Source: Rhodopseudomonas boonkerdii
Lineage (GTDB): Bacteria; Pseudomonadota; Alphaproteobacteria; Rhizobiales; Xanthobacteraceae
DNA length: 64,000 nt
NCBI RefSeq assembly: GCF_021184025.1
Contig: NZ_CP036537.1
Location: 3,162,001-3,226,000 of the forward strand
Direction: 5' to 3'
Part shown: in pieces, positions 1 through 8,340 of the stretch
Numbering within the stretch: the stretch's first letter is position 1
How the letters are laid out: every line of letters begins with the position of its first letter
The notes under the pieces: generated by a model
What the model saw: only the letters and a program-made list of their open reading frames with translations
Told to the model about the DNA's origin: nothing
Databases searched by the model: none
Translations under genes and position numbers: made by a program

Positions 1-987
1 GCTCGCGAACATTTCCGGCTTCAACACGCCATCCGCATTGTCGATGGTGCCGCGCACCAGCAAACGGCGGCTGTTCGGATCGAATGCGGACGACACATAG
101 TCGATGCGCGCCTTGAACACCCGGTCCGGCGCCGCCAGCACCTTGAACGACACATCTTGGCCGAGCCGGACCTGCGATACGTCGGTCTCGCGCACGAAGG
201 CGACGAGCCACACCGTCTTGAGATCGCCGATCACGAAAGCCGGATCGGAAGCGCCGGCCGCGATATACTGGCCCGGGCCGAGCTTGCGCTGAACCACGGT
301 GCCGCCGATCGGCGCAACGATGGTCGTCTCCGGATTGATCTGGCGCTTCTCGGCGAATGTATCGATGGCCTCGTCGCTGAGTCCGAGAATGCGCAACTTG
401 TTGCGCACGGCCTCGATGGCGGTTTCGCTCGAACGCGCGTCGTTCTGGGCCGCCGCCAGGTCGGCTTGCGCCTGCTGCCAGTCCTTGAGCGGCACGGCCT
501 TGCCGGCATAAAGATCGTTGGCGCGTTTCTCGACCGTCTCGGCAAGCTTCAGTTTGGTGCGGGCGGTCGCCAGTGTGCTGGCCGCGGCGACATAGTCGTT
601 GAGGTTCTGCACGGTGTCGGCAGCCTCCACCACGAACAGCGGCTGCCCCTTGCGGATCGCATCCCCCGGCTTGGCGAAAATCCTGTTGGCGCGGCCGGCA
701 TAGGGCGAGAATACCGGCGTCGACGTCTCGTCATTGACGGCAATCTTGCCCTCGGTGGTGAATTCCGAGCGGAACGGATAGCCCTCGGATACCGCCAGCT
801 CCAGCGTGCCCCATTGCGCTTCCGTCGGCCGGAAGACGCCGGGTTCCGGCGCTGCAACGGTGCCACCGCCGACGGCGGCGTTCACGTCGATGATCCACCA
901 ATAGGCAGTCGGCAGAACCAGGCCGAATGTCGCCAGTACTGCAACCGCGGCAAGGATCCGGGGGCGCTTCAGAACGGTTGGCAGCAT
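1..987 (-). CDS. HlyD/CusB-type efflux periplasmic adaptor subunit (partial)
   Basis: Membrane-fusion (adaptor) protein of an RND-type or related tripartite efflux pump; it bridges an inner-membrane pump and an outer-membrane channel. The reading frame is open for 329 codons from an ATG at 987 to the window edge, so the C-terminus is missing. An N-terminal membrane anchor (about residues 10-30) is followed by a biotinyl/lipoyl-like half (FSPYAGRANRIFAKPGD, then GQPLFVVE), a helical hairpin region rich in Ala/Gln/Asp, the second lipoyl half (TTIVAPIGGTVVQR) and a beta-barrel part ending in LKPEMFAS, a typical CusB/CzcB-family stretch. It is divergent from the two-component system starting at 1149, which is therefore its likely regulator. 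The pump genes should lie to the left of the window. The substrate (metal or organic) cannot be read from this fragment. Confidence 0.88.
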   Translation of the reverse strand, partial: MLPTVLKRPRILAAVAVLATFGLVLPTAYWWIIDVNAAVGGGTVAAPEPGVFRPTEAQWGTLELAVSEGYPFRSEFTTEGKIAVNDETSTPVFSPYAGRANRIFAKPGDAIRKGQPLFVVEAADTVQNLNDYVAAASTLATARTKLKLAETVEKRANDLYAGKAVPLKDWQQAQADLAAAQNDARSSETAIEAVRNKLRILGLSDEAIDTFAEKRQINPETTIVAPIGGTVVQRKLGPGQYIAAGASDPAFVIGDLKTVWLVAFVRETDVSQVRLGQDVSFKVLAAPDRVFKARIDYVSSAFDPNSRRLLVRGTIDNADGVLKPEMFAS

Positions 988-1055
988 CGCAGTCTCGCAG
1001 GAAAGCGGCCACCCGGACGGGGCAGCAACAAGAGCGACGCCGATAGCCGGCCCAG

Positions 1056-1073
1056 CTTACAACAACCTTACAA
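1056..1073. promoter_or_regulatory. tandem CTTACAA repeat, candidate OmpR-type operator
   Basis: Two exact CTTACAA copies start 11 bases apart (1056-1062 and 1067-1073) in the intergenic stretch between the divergent adaptor gene and the response regulator. Direct half-sites with an 11-base period are the usual arrangement for dimeric OmpR/PhoB-family regulators, so this is a good candidate site for the regulator encoded at 1149. The match to that architecture is seen directly; the binding is inferred. Confidence 0.5.
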
Positions 1074-1148
1074 GAGCCGGCCACTTGCCAAGGCTTGGCG
1101 CTTGCCCCGGTGGCTCCGGACCGCCAAGTTCGGCGCTGGAGAATCGCG

Positions 1149-1823
1149 ATGCGACTGCTGGTGATCGAAGACAATGACGACCTGGCCGGCCTGCTTGCGC
1201 AGGGACTGCGGGCAGCAGGCTACGAATCCGATCGCTTTGCCTCGGTGGAAGATGCGCGGATCGCCTTGTCGACCGTGTCCTATGCCGCCCTTATCCTCGA
1301 CCTCGGCCTGCCCGATGGCGACGGGCTCGACGTGCTGCGCGAGCTGCGGCGGCGGCACGATCCCATTCCCGTCATCCTGCTCACCGCGCGCGCCGGCCTC
1401 GAGGACCGCGTGTCCGGACTGAAGCTCGGCGCCGACGACTATCTCGTCAAGCCCTTCGCGCTCGAAGAACTGCTGGCGCGGATCGAGGCCCAGTTGCGCC
1501 GGCCCGGCCAATTGCTTGGTGCGGAATTGAAAGTCGCCAATCTCATCTTTGATACCCGCGAACGCCGCTGCATGATCGACGGCAAGCTGCAGCCGCTCTC
1601 GGTGCGCGAGACCACCGTGCTCGAGCATCTGATGCGCAGCAAGGGCCGCGTCGTGTCGAAGCGCCAGCTGGAGGACAGCATCTTCGGCCTCTCGGAAGAC
1701 GTCGGATCGAACGCCGTCGAGGTCTATGTGCACCGGCTGCGCAAACAGCTCCAGGAGCGCGGCTCGAAGGCCCAGATCCATACGATCCGCGGCGTCGGCT
1801 ATCTCCTGTCCGAGGAGCGATAG
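1149..1823 (+). CDS. OmpR/PhoB-family response regulator
   Basis: Two-component transcription regulator of 224 residues. The receiver domain (about 1-115) has the acidic pocket (IEDND), the phospho-acceptor Asp51 (LILDLGLPDGDG), Thr (ILLTAR) and Lys (DDYLVKPFA). The C-terminal winged helix (about 125-224) ends with the family's VYVHRLRKQL recognition helix and GVGYLL wing. I chose the ATG at 1149 because the receiver domain begins immediately there; an upstream in-frame start would add an unsupported leader. The stop codon abuts the ATG of the histidine kinase, so the two are translationally coupled. It probably controls the divergent efflux adaptor gene; the tandem repeat at 1056-1073 fits an autoregulated shared promoter. 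Confidence 0.93.
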   Translation: MRLLVIEDNDDLAGLLAQGLRAAGYESDRFASVEDARIALSTVSYAALILDLGLPDGDGLDVLRELRRRHDPIPVILLTARAGLEDRVSGLKLGADDYLVKPFALEELLARIEAQLRRPGQLLGAELKVANLIFDTRERRCMIDGKLQPLSVRETTVLEHLMRSKGRVVSKRQLEDSIFGLSEDVGSNAVEVYVHRLRKQLQERGSKAQIHTIRGVGYLLSEER

Positions 1824-3173
1824 ATGCGCCCGCTTCGCTCGATCCTGTCGCGCATCGTGGTCCTGCACATCGTCGCTGTCGCGATCACCACACTTACCAT
1901 ATCCCTGGCCCTGACCTGGTTGCTCGATCGCGCCATCGACAACATTCACGATGAAGCCATGCGCAAGCAGGCAACATCGATCGCCGCCCATCTTCGGGTC
2001 GGTCCGGACAACAAGCCGATCCTGCAGCTGCCGCCCGAGATCGAGGGAATCTACTCGCAGCCGTACAATCGCTACGTCTATGCGGTGGTTGACCGTGACG
2101 GCGCGGTCCTGTTCTCGTCGCAAACCAGTCAGCGGCCGGTGTTCGCCGACTGGGACAGAACCGAGCTGTCGTCGGAAGAGGAGCGGCACGGCGATGCGAC
2201 GATCTCCGGCGTCAGCCTTCGCAAGACGCTGAATGGCACGGATTACTGGATCCAGACCGGTGAGAACCTGTCGAACCGGGACGCCTTGACCGATGACATC
2301 ACCAGCGGTTTCTTCCGCGAAGTGGGCTGGATCACCGTCCCCATTCTCCTCGTTCTGCTGGTCATCGACATTGCCATCTTCCGCCGCGCGCTATGGCCGC
2401 TGAAGCAGGCTTCGGCGATCGCCCAGGAGATCGGTCCGTCCCGCACCGACATTCGTCTGCCGGCCGATGACGTCCCGCTTGAAGTCAAACCGCTGATGAC
2501 CGCTGTGAATCGGGCACTCGACCGCCTCGACGAGGGTTTTCGCGTGCAGCGCGAATTCGCCGCCGACGCGGCGCACGAATTGCGAACACCGCTCACCGTC
2601 GTTCGCACCCGCCTCGAACTGATGGAAGACAAGGAACTGGTCGCGGGCTTGCGAAAAGATCTCGACGGCATCAGCCATCTGGTCAATCAATTGCTCGAAT
2701 TCGCCGAAATCGAGAACGCGGAAGTGGCAGACGACGAAGTCGCCGATCTGCGTAGCATCTGCGAAGAGGTCGCAGCGTTTGTCGCCCCCATCGCCATCGC
2801 TCAAAAGAAGACGGTGGCTCTCACCGGCAGCGAACTGCCCGTTCGCGTTCACGGCAATGCCGAGATGATCCGCCGCGCCGTGCTCAATCTTGCGAGAAAC
2901 GCCGTGGAACACACGGCGGAAAACACGATCGTTGAATTCGACCTCGCCGCTGACGGCACGATTTCCATCAGGGATTTCGGACCGGGTATCGCCGCGGACG
3001 AAAAGGAAGCCATCTTCCGGCGCTTCTGGCGGCGCGACCGCAATCGCTCGGGCAGCACCGGGCTGGGCCTCTCGATCGTTCGCCGGATCGCCGAAATCCA
3101 CAATGCGACGCTGCGCGTGGACAGCCCGCCGACCGGCGGTGCTATTTTCACCTTAGCCTTTAGGCGGTCATGA
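1824..3173 (+). CDS. sensor histidine kinase, partner of the 1149 regulator
   Basis: Inner-membrane sensor kinase of 449 residues. Membrane segments at about 10-32 and 168-186 enclose a periplasmic sensor region of some 130 residues, followed by a HAMP-like linker, a HisKA domain with phospho-acceptor His251 (DAAHELRTPL) and an HATPase domain with the N box (NLARNAVEHT), G1 (RDFGPGIA) and G2 (STGLGLSIV) motifs. It starts at the base after the regulator's stop codon. All catalytic motifs are intact. The periplasmic sensor is not one I recognise, so the signal is unknown. A metal or envelope stress is possible given the neighbouring efflux adaptor, but this is inference from context. Confidence 0.92.
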   Translation: MRPLRSILSRIVVLHIVAVAITTLTISLALTWLLDRAIDNIHDEAMRKQATSIAAHLRVGPDNKPILQLPPEIEGIYSQPYNRYVYAVVDRDGAVLFSSQTSQRPVFADWDRTELSSEEERHGDATISGVSLRKTLNGTDYWIQTGENLSNRDALTDDITSGFFREVGWITVPILLVLLVIDIAIFRRALWPLKQASAIAQEIGPSRTDIRLPADDVPLEVKPLMTAVNRALDRLDEGFRVQREFAADAAHELRTPLTVVRTRLELMEDKELVAGLRKDLDGISHLVNQLLEFAEIENAEVADDEVADLRSICEEVAAFVAPIAIAQKKTVALTGSELPVRVHGNAEMIRRAVLNLARNAVEHTAENTIVEFDLAADGTISIRDFGPGIAADEKEAIFRRFWRRDRNRSGSTGLGLSIVRRIAEIHNATLRVDSPPTGGAIFTLAFRRS

Positions 3174-3372
3174 GGCCCCTTCTCAAGTCCCACCATCCGC
3201 GCTAGGTCCTCCTCGCTGGCCGATCCGATCGGCTGTGCGACGACGTTTCCGGTCGATGTCATATCCAGCCGATGTTATGGCGGCGAACATCCCGTTCGCA
3301 GCCGGTTGCCTGACATGACGGTCGGTTCCGCCTCGCATCGTCTTCAAGAACGTTAGGAAGGATTCGCTCCCC

Positions 3373-4350
3373 ATGGCTCACCTGAGTCGCCGCGCCATTC
3401 TGGCAGCCCCGCTCCTGCTGCCTCTGGCCGCCCAGGCCCAAACGGCCTATCCGTCGCGCCCCGTGCGCGTCATCGTCCCCTATCCTGCCGGCGGCGGCAC
3501 CGACACCTGGGGGCGGCTTGCGGTCGAAGGCATGCAGCCAGAGCTTGGCGGCACGATGATCATCGACAATCGCGGCGGGGGCAATGGCATCATCGGTACC
3601 GAAGCCGCAGCCAAGGCAGAGCCTGATGGTCATCAGCTTCTGTTCACGATCACCTCGCATATTCAGGTGCCGGTGGTGATGCGTCGCTTCACCTATGAGC
3701 CGGTCAAGGATTTCGCACCGATCGGCCGCCTCAGCTACACCGCGCTTGCTTTCTGCGTCGGCCCGAAGGTCCCCGCCGAAGTTACGACGATGCAGCAATT
3801 CGTCGAATGGGCGAAGGGCAAGGATCTGTCGCTGGGCAACTACGCCGCCGGTTCGCATGGTCATGCCTTTGCGGTGCTGCTGGCACGTGAGGCGAAATTG
3901 AAGGCGGTCAACATCGCCTATCGTGGCGAAAGCCCGATGCTGCAGGACATGCTGGGCGGCTCCATCGATGGCGGCTTCCACTCCATGGCGGCCGCGGGCG
4001 CGATGGTGCGCGATGGCAAGATCCGCGCCCTCTCCGTCGCCGGCAGCAGGGAACGCATTGTAAGTCTGCCCAACGCGCCAACCATGATCGAGCTCGGCTA
4101 TTCCGATTACTTCGGCTTCACCGGTTTCTCCGGCCTTTTCGCGCCAGCCAAGACGCCACAGCCGATTGTCGACAAGCTCGCCGCAGCCTTCCAGGTCGCA
4201 GCCAACAAGCCGTTGGTCAAAGAACGTCTGGTCGGAATGGACACCGTTCCGGCCTATTTGCCGCCAGCCGAATTCAAGGCCGAAATCGAGCGTTCGCTGA
4301 AGCAGTGGACCGAGATCGTCGAGGCCCTCGACCTCCGCATGGACGGCTGA
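3373..4350 (+). CDS. Bug-family (TctC-like) tripartite tricarboxylate binding protein
   Basis: Periplasmic solute-binding protein of 325 residues. A signal peptide with paired arginines (SRRAILAAPLLLPLAAQAQ, so possibly Tat) is followed by the family opening YPSRPVRVIVPYPAGGGTDT, which forms the ligand-carboxylate loop. Length and fold signature (IDNRGGGNGIIG, then a PDGH step) fit the Bug family, whose members bind small carboxylates or amides and either feed TctAB transporters or act as sensors. No tctA or tctB membrane partner is visible nearby, which is common for this family. The gene stands alone downstream of the two-component system, separated by about 200 bases. Confidence 0.9.
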   Translation: MAHLSRRAILAAPLLLPLAAQAQTAYPSRPVRVIVPYPAGGGTDTWGRLAVEGMQPELGGTMIIDNRGGGNGIIGTEAAAKAEPDGHQLLFTITSHIQVPVVMRRFTYEPVKDFAPIGRLSYTALAFCVGPKVPAEVTTMQQFVEWAKGKDLSLGNYAAGSHGHAFAVLLAREAKLKAVNIAYRGESPMLQDMLGGSIDGGFHSMAAAGAMVRDGKIRALSVAGSRERIVSLPNAPTMIELGYSDYFGFTGFSGLFAPAKTPQPIVDKLAAAFQVAANKPLVKERLVGMDTVPAYLPPAEFKAEIERSLKQWTEIVEALDLRMDG

Positions 4351-4600
4351 TCCGTCCTGCAATCCCTCACGTTTCGGCGCGGCGGCGAACCAGACCCGCT
4401 GCCGCGTCACCGTCCCGGCCCCTACGACATGCCTCTGGGGCGTGAGTTCCCGGTTCCGTCACCTGCGCTGCCGATCCTGACCTCGACTGGCCCCGGATCG
4501 AACAGCCAGTGGTCCTGCTTACCGTTTTCCGTTCGCAGCTGTCGTAAATCCGTCGCTTTGCCTCTAGCATCGGCCACAATCCTGGTCTATTCGACCGATC

Positions 4601-4933
4601 ATGATCAAAGCGCGCACCGCCAAATTTCAGATCGGACAGATTGTCCGTCACCGGATCTATTCGTTCCGAGGCGTGGTGTTCGATATTGATCCCGTGTTCA
4701 ACAACACCGAGGAATGGTGGTTGTCGATCCCGGAAGAAGTCCGGCCACACAAGGATCAGCCATTCTATCACCTGCTCGCTGAGAACTCGGACTCCGAATA
4801 CATCGCCTATGTGTCCGAACAGAATCTTGTTCCGGACGAGACCGGCGAACCGGTCCGCCATTCACAGGTCACCGAAATCTTCATCCGCGACAAGACCGGC
4901 GGCTATCGCCAGCGCAATCAGTCGCTGAACTGA
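4601..4933 (+). CDS. hspQ: heat shock protein HspQ (YccV-like)
   Basis: Small cytosolic protein of 110 residues of the HspQ/YccV family, known for binding hemimethylated DNA and for modulating Lon protease specificity in enterobacteria. The family core is clear: KFQIGQIVRH, RGVVFDIDP, EEWW, then DQPFYHLLAEN and YVSEQNLVPD. Full length compared with the family. It is monocistronic here; the 250 bases upstream contain no gene I can support. The function in alphaproteobacteria is inferred from homology. Confidence 0.92.
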   Translation: MIKARTAKFQIGQIVRHRIYSFRGVVFDIDPVFNNTEEWWLSIPEEVRPHKDQPFYHLLAENSDSEYIAYVSEQNLVPDETGEPVRHSQVTEIFIRDKTGGYRQRNQSLN

Positions 4934-4962
4934 TCTCTTGCGCCATTTCCCTCCCTCTCGAT

Positions 4963-5060
4963 CCCTCATGGTGAGGAGGCGCATCGCGCCGTCTCGAACC
5001 ATGAGCTGGTTAGGCGGAATGTGCTACCATCCTTCGAGACGCCGCTACGCGGCTCCTGAG
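4963..5060 (-). repeat. dispersed intergenic repeat, copy A (inverted relative to copy B)
   Basis: About 98 bases opening CCCTCATGGTGAGGAGGC and ending in CGGCTCCTGAG. Read on the minus strand it matches the copy at 5149-5257 almost throughout (shared blocks GGAGCCGCGTAG, GCGTCTCGAAGGATGG, TCATGGTTCGAGACGGCGC, CCTCCTCACCATGAGGG). Elements with these palindromic ends are, to my knowledge, scattered between genes in Bradyrhizobium relatives. It is non-coding and would fold into long hairpins when transcribed. Confidence 0.75.
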
Positions 5061-5148
5061 AGTCTGACTCATAAAGCGGTCTGAGGCGCTTTTCGACAGC
5101 TTTTGCTCGGGACAATGCCGCGTTCAACTCAGTATCTCACTTCTCCGT

Positions 5149-5257
5149 CCCTCATCCTGAGGAGCCGCGTAGGGGCGTCTCGAAGGATGGCCGAAGAGCG
5201 TCGAGCCAAGCCATCTCATGGTTCGAGACGGCGCTGCGCGCCTCCTCACCATGAGGG
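5149..5257 (+). repeat. dispersed intergenic repeat, copy B
   Basis: About 109 bases from CCCTCATCCTGAGGAGC to CACCATGAGGG, an inverted copy of the element at 4963-5060. The outer ends are themselves near-palindromes (CCTCATCCTGAGG and CCTCACCATGAGG). Together the two copies fill the 480-base gap between hspQ and the terminator of the next gene; no coding gene is supported in the gap. Confidence 0.75.
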
Positions 5258-5360
5258 GCGGTGTGTCGCGTTCCGCCTGGGCGACCAGCAGCGCCAAACT
5301 ACGGACTGCATTTCCAGTCAGACTCTCAGGATGAGGGCGGAGCTTGGCATTTCATCGATC

Positions 5361-5399
5361 GAAACAAAAAAGGCGCCCACCGGGCGCCTTTTCGTTTCT
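5361..5399 (-). terminator. rho-independent terminator of the IalB-family gene
   Basis: Long near-perfect inverted repeat: AAAAGGCGCCC, loop ACC, GGGCGCCTTTT, flanked by GAAAC on one side and GTTTC on the other. Read on the minus strand the stem is followed by TTTTTTG. It lies 13 bases beyond the stop codon of the minus-strand gene at 5413, so it ends that transcript. Confidence 0.85.
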
Positions 5400-5412
5400 C
5401 GCTCCGACCCGC

Positions 5413-6228
5413 TTACTTGGCGGCCGGATTGGCCGGGGCCGGCGTTGCCGGAGCCGCACCGCCCGCGGGCTGCTGCGCTTCGAGCTTGGCGCGGGCTTCC
5501 GCAGCGCGCTTCTGCAGCTCTTCCTGCAGCTTCTTCTGGGTTTCCTCGAACACCTTCGGATCGGTCGGCGGGCCGTCATAGGCCTTGGCGAATTCGGCCA
5601 GCGGCAGCGGCAGCGTCAGCGGCGCACCATTGGAATTGATGGCCTGCACGATCAGATTCTGGCCCTTCTTCAGGTTGGCCAGCAGCTCCGGGGTAACTTC
5701 GTAGTCCGACATACAGCCGTTCTGGAAGCAGATCACATACGGGCTCTGCGCCGGTGCGTTGTTGTCCACGATCACGCGGGTGCCGTGCACCAGCTGCATG
5801 CCGAGCGGCAGCGTCACGCGCAGGATCTTCTTCGGCTCGCCTTCCGGCTCGATGATCACGGCGGCGATCACGGGCTGCCCCGACTCGATGCGGCCGTCCT
5901 TGCCGGTGAAGCAGACCTGCTTGGCATTGGCATCCTGGCCCTTGAGGCAGAACTTGGTCCAGGGAGCGTAGATCAGCTGAACCTGCTGCTGCTCACCCTG
6001 CGGCTGCTGCGGGGCGGCCTGCTGTTGGGCCGGAGCGGCGGGGGCAGCCTTGGGAGCGGCCTTCGGGGCCGCCTTGGGGGCCGGGGCGGCCTTCTGCGGC
6101 GCACCCGGGGCCGGGGCCTGGGCAAATGCGTCCGAACCAATCACGCCTGCGGTCAGGGCCGTCGCCGCCAGAAGCGCGAAGCCTCGCCCGCGCGGCAACA
6201 CCGACGCAGCCAAGAGACGGAAATTCAT
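5413..6228 (-). CDS. invasion-associated locus B (IalB) family secreted protein
   Basis: Exported protein of 271 residues. The ATG at 6228 is preceded by a GAAAGGG ribosome binding site; an upstream in-frame start would add an unlikely leader. A signal peptide (about 1-35, cleavage near AFAQAP) is followed by a low-complexity Ala/Pro/Lys/Gln linker (about 35-75). Then comes the IalB domain: APWTKFCLK, CFTGKDGR, a central AAVIIEPEGEPKKILRVTLP strand pair, and paired cysteines in VICFQNGCMSDYEV. The C-terminus is charged, probably coiled, then Ala/Pro-rich. The family is named from Bartonella, but in free-living relatives the role is unknown, presumably periplasmic or envelope. Single gene with its own terminator. 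Confidence 0.88.
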   Translation of the reverse strand: MNFRLLAASVLPRGRGFALLAATALTAGVIGSDAFAQAPAPGAPQKAAPAPKAAPKAAPKAAPAAPAQQQAAPQQPQGEQQQVQLIYAPWTKFCLKGQDANAKQVCFTGKDGRIESGQPVIAAVIIEPEGEPKKILRVTLPLGMQLVHGTRVIVDNNAPAQSPYVICFQNGCMSDYEVTPELLANLKKGQNLIVQAINSNGAPLTLPLPLAEFAKAYDGPPTDPKVFEETQKKLQEELQKRAAEARAKLEAQQPAGGAAPATPAPANPAAK

Positions 6229-6476
6229 TGCGGAAAACCCTTTCTGAACGGAGGCGCTCAAATCCCGGAGGCGGCGCTGACATTCACCCTGAACAGTCAC
6301 CCGTTGGCGGGTGTCTCGCTGCCGAATACGGCCGTTACGTGACAGGCCGCGCCGCCCTCGTCAATTGCCCGCTCTCAATACAGCGGCGGGCGAAAAGATC
6401 AATGGCAACAGGCAGATTTGATGCATGGCACACATGACTACACTTGGCGGAGACACAGCCGTGCTAGGTTTCCGGG

Positions 6477-8336
6477 GTGACTTTGACCGAATCAAATCTC
6501 GCCAATCGGCTGCGGGTTGGGCTGGTAAGCGGTCTACTGGCGGGCGTCGTTGCGCTTGCCGCCATCACCGGCGGCGCGGCCGCCGACGGCGTTCCGCGCC
6601 ATGCCATCGCCATGCATGGCCAGCCCGCCTTGCCCGCCGATTTCCGCCACATGCCTTACGTCAATCCGGATGCCCCCAAAGGCGGCCGCATGGCATGGGG
6701 CATGCTCGGCACATTCGATAGTCTGAACCCGTTTATCGTGCGCGGCATCGCCGTGCAGCAGATGCGCGGCTATGTGATGGAGAGCCTGCTCGCCCGCGGC
6801 CAGGACGAGCCCTTCACGCTTTATGGCCTTCTCGCCGAAAGCGTCGAGACCGACGACGATCGCACCTATGTCACCTTTCGCGTCAATCCGAAGGCCCGCT
6901 TCTCCGATGGAAAATCCGTCACCGCCGAAGACGTCCTGTTTTCATGGCAGCTGCTGAAAGAGCGCGGCCGCCCGCACTTCCGCCAGTACTTTGGCAAGGT
7001 CACCAAGGCCGAATTGCAGGGTCCCCTGACCATCCGCTTCGACATCAAGGAGGCCGACGACCGTGAATTGCCGCTGATCCTCGGCCTGATGCCGATCCTG
7101 CCCAAGCATGCGGTCAATCCCGACACCTTCGAGGACACCACCATGGCGCCGCCGCTCGGTTCGGGGCCGTATACGGTGACCCATGTTCGGCCCGGCGCCA
7201 GCGTCACGATGACCCGCAATCCCGATTACTGGGGCCGCGATCTGCCGGTCAATCGCGGCATGTGGAATTTCGATGAGGTCCGCATCGACTACTACCGCGA
7301 GGCCAACGGCATGTATGAGGCCTTCACCCGCGGCCTCTATGATTTCCGGGTCGAGAACGAACCGCTGCGCTGGCATGAGGGCTATGATTTTGCTGCCGTG
7401 AAATCCGGCGATGTCGTCCGCGACAGCGTCACCACCGGCCTGCCGAAACCATCGGAGTTTCTGGTCTTCAACACTCGCCGGCTCGTGTTCTCCGACATCC
7501 GCGTCCGTCGCGCGCTGACGCTGCTGTTCGATTTCGAATGGATCAATCGCAACTACTTCTTCGATCTCTATGCGCGCTCGGGTGGCATCTTTGCGGGGTC
7601 CGAACTCTCCGCCTATGGCCGCCCGGCCGATGACCGCGAGCGCGAGCTGCTGAAACCGTATGCCGCACAGATTCCCGCCGACATCATGGATGGCAGCTAC
7701 CGCCTTCCCCTCAGCGACGGCTCCGGCCGCGACCGCCCGGCCCTCCGCACAGCTCTCGCGCTGCTGAAAGACGCGGGCTACCAGCTCGACAAGAACGTAC
7801 TCCGCAAAGCATCCGACAGAACGCCGCTCAGCTTCGAAATCCTGGTCACCACCCGCGACCAGGAGCGCATCGCCCTGACCTATGCCCGCGATCTCAAACG
7901 CGCCGGCATCACGGCGAACATCCGCGCCGTCGACGGCGTGCAGTTCGACCAGCGCCGCATCAACTACGAATTCGACATGCTGCCGAACCGCTGGGACAAC
8001 TCTCTGTCACCTGGCAACGAACAGGCGTTCTACTGGGGCTCCGAAGCCGCTGACGTTCCCGGCACGCGCAACTACATGGGCGCGAAGAATTCGGCCATCG
8101 ACGCCATGATTGCCGCCATGCTGCAAGCCCGCGAGCGGCCCGCATTCGTCGCCGCCGTTCACGCGCTCGACCGCGCATGGATGTCCGGAGCTTACGCGAT
8201 CCCTCTGTACAATGTGCGCGAACAATGGCTCGCGCGATGGAATCGGATAGAACGACCCAAAGCCACTTCGCTCGTCGGCATCCTGCCGGAAACCTGGTGG
8301 GCCAGACCGTCGCCTGCTCCGCCCGACCGGAAATGA
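6477..8336 (+). CDS. family-5 extracellular solute-binding protein (peptide/oligosaccharide ABC type), orphan
   Basis: Periplasmic binding protein of 619 residues, of the long subgroup (like YejA). It starts at GTG 6477, giving a signal peptide (hydrophobic LVSGLLAGVVALAAITGG, cleavage near AAA-DG). The body shows the family features: KGGRMAWGMLGTFDSLNPF, FRVNPKARFSDGKSVTAEDV, LGSGPYTV, and NPDYWGRDLPVNRG. No permease or ATPase gene accompanies it; the next gene, four bases downstream, encodes a degenerate adenylate-forming-fold protein. The transporter partners must be elsewhere. Peptide, opine or glycoside ligands are all possible. Confidence 0.88.
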   Translation: MTLTESNLANRLRVGLVSGLLAGVVALAAITGGAAADGVPRHAIAMHGQPALPADFRHMPYVNPDAPKGGRMAWGMLGTFDSLNPFIVRGIAVQQMRGYVMESLLARGQDEPFTLYGLLAESVETDDDRTYVTFRVNPKARFSDGKSVTAEDVLFSWQLLKERGRPHFRQYFGKVTKAELQGPLTIRFDIKEADDRELPLILGLMPILPKHAVNPDTFEDTTMAPPLGSGPYTVTHVRPGASVTMTRNPDYWGRDLPVNRGMWNFDEVRIDYYREANGMYEAFTRGLYDFRVENEPLRWHEGYDFAAVKSGDVVRDSVTTGLPKPSEFLVFNTRRLVFSDIRVRRALTLLFDFEWINRNYFFDLYARSGGIFAGSELSAYGRPADDRERELLKPYAAQIPADIMDGSYRLPLSDGSGRDRPALRTALALLKDAGYQLDKNVLRKASDRTPLSFEILVTTRDQERIALTYARDLKRAGITANIRAVDGVQFDQRRINYEFDMLPNRWDNSLSPGNEQAFYWGSEAADVPGTRNYMGAKNSAIDAMIAAMLQARERPAFVAAVHALDRAWMSGAYAIPLYNVREQWLARWNRIERPKATSLVGILPETWWARPSPAPPDRK

Positions 8337-8340
8337 CCCC

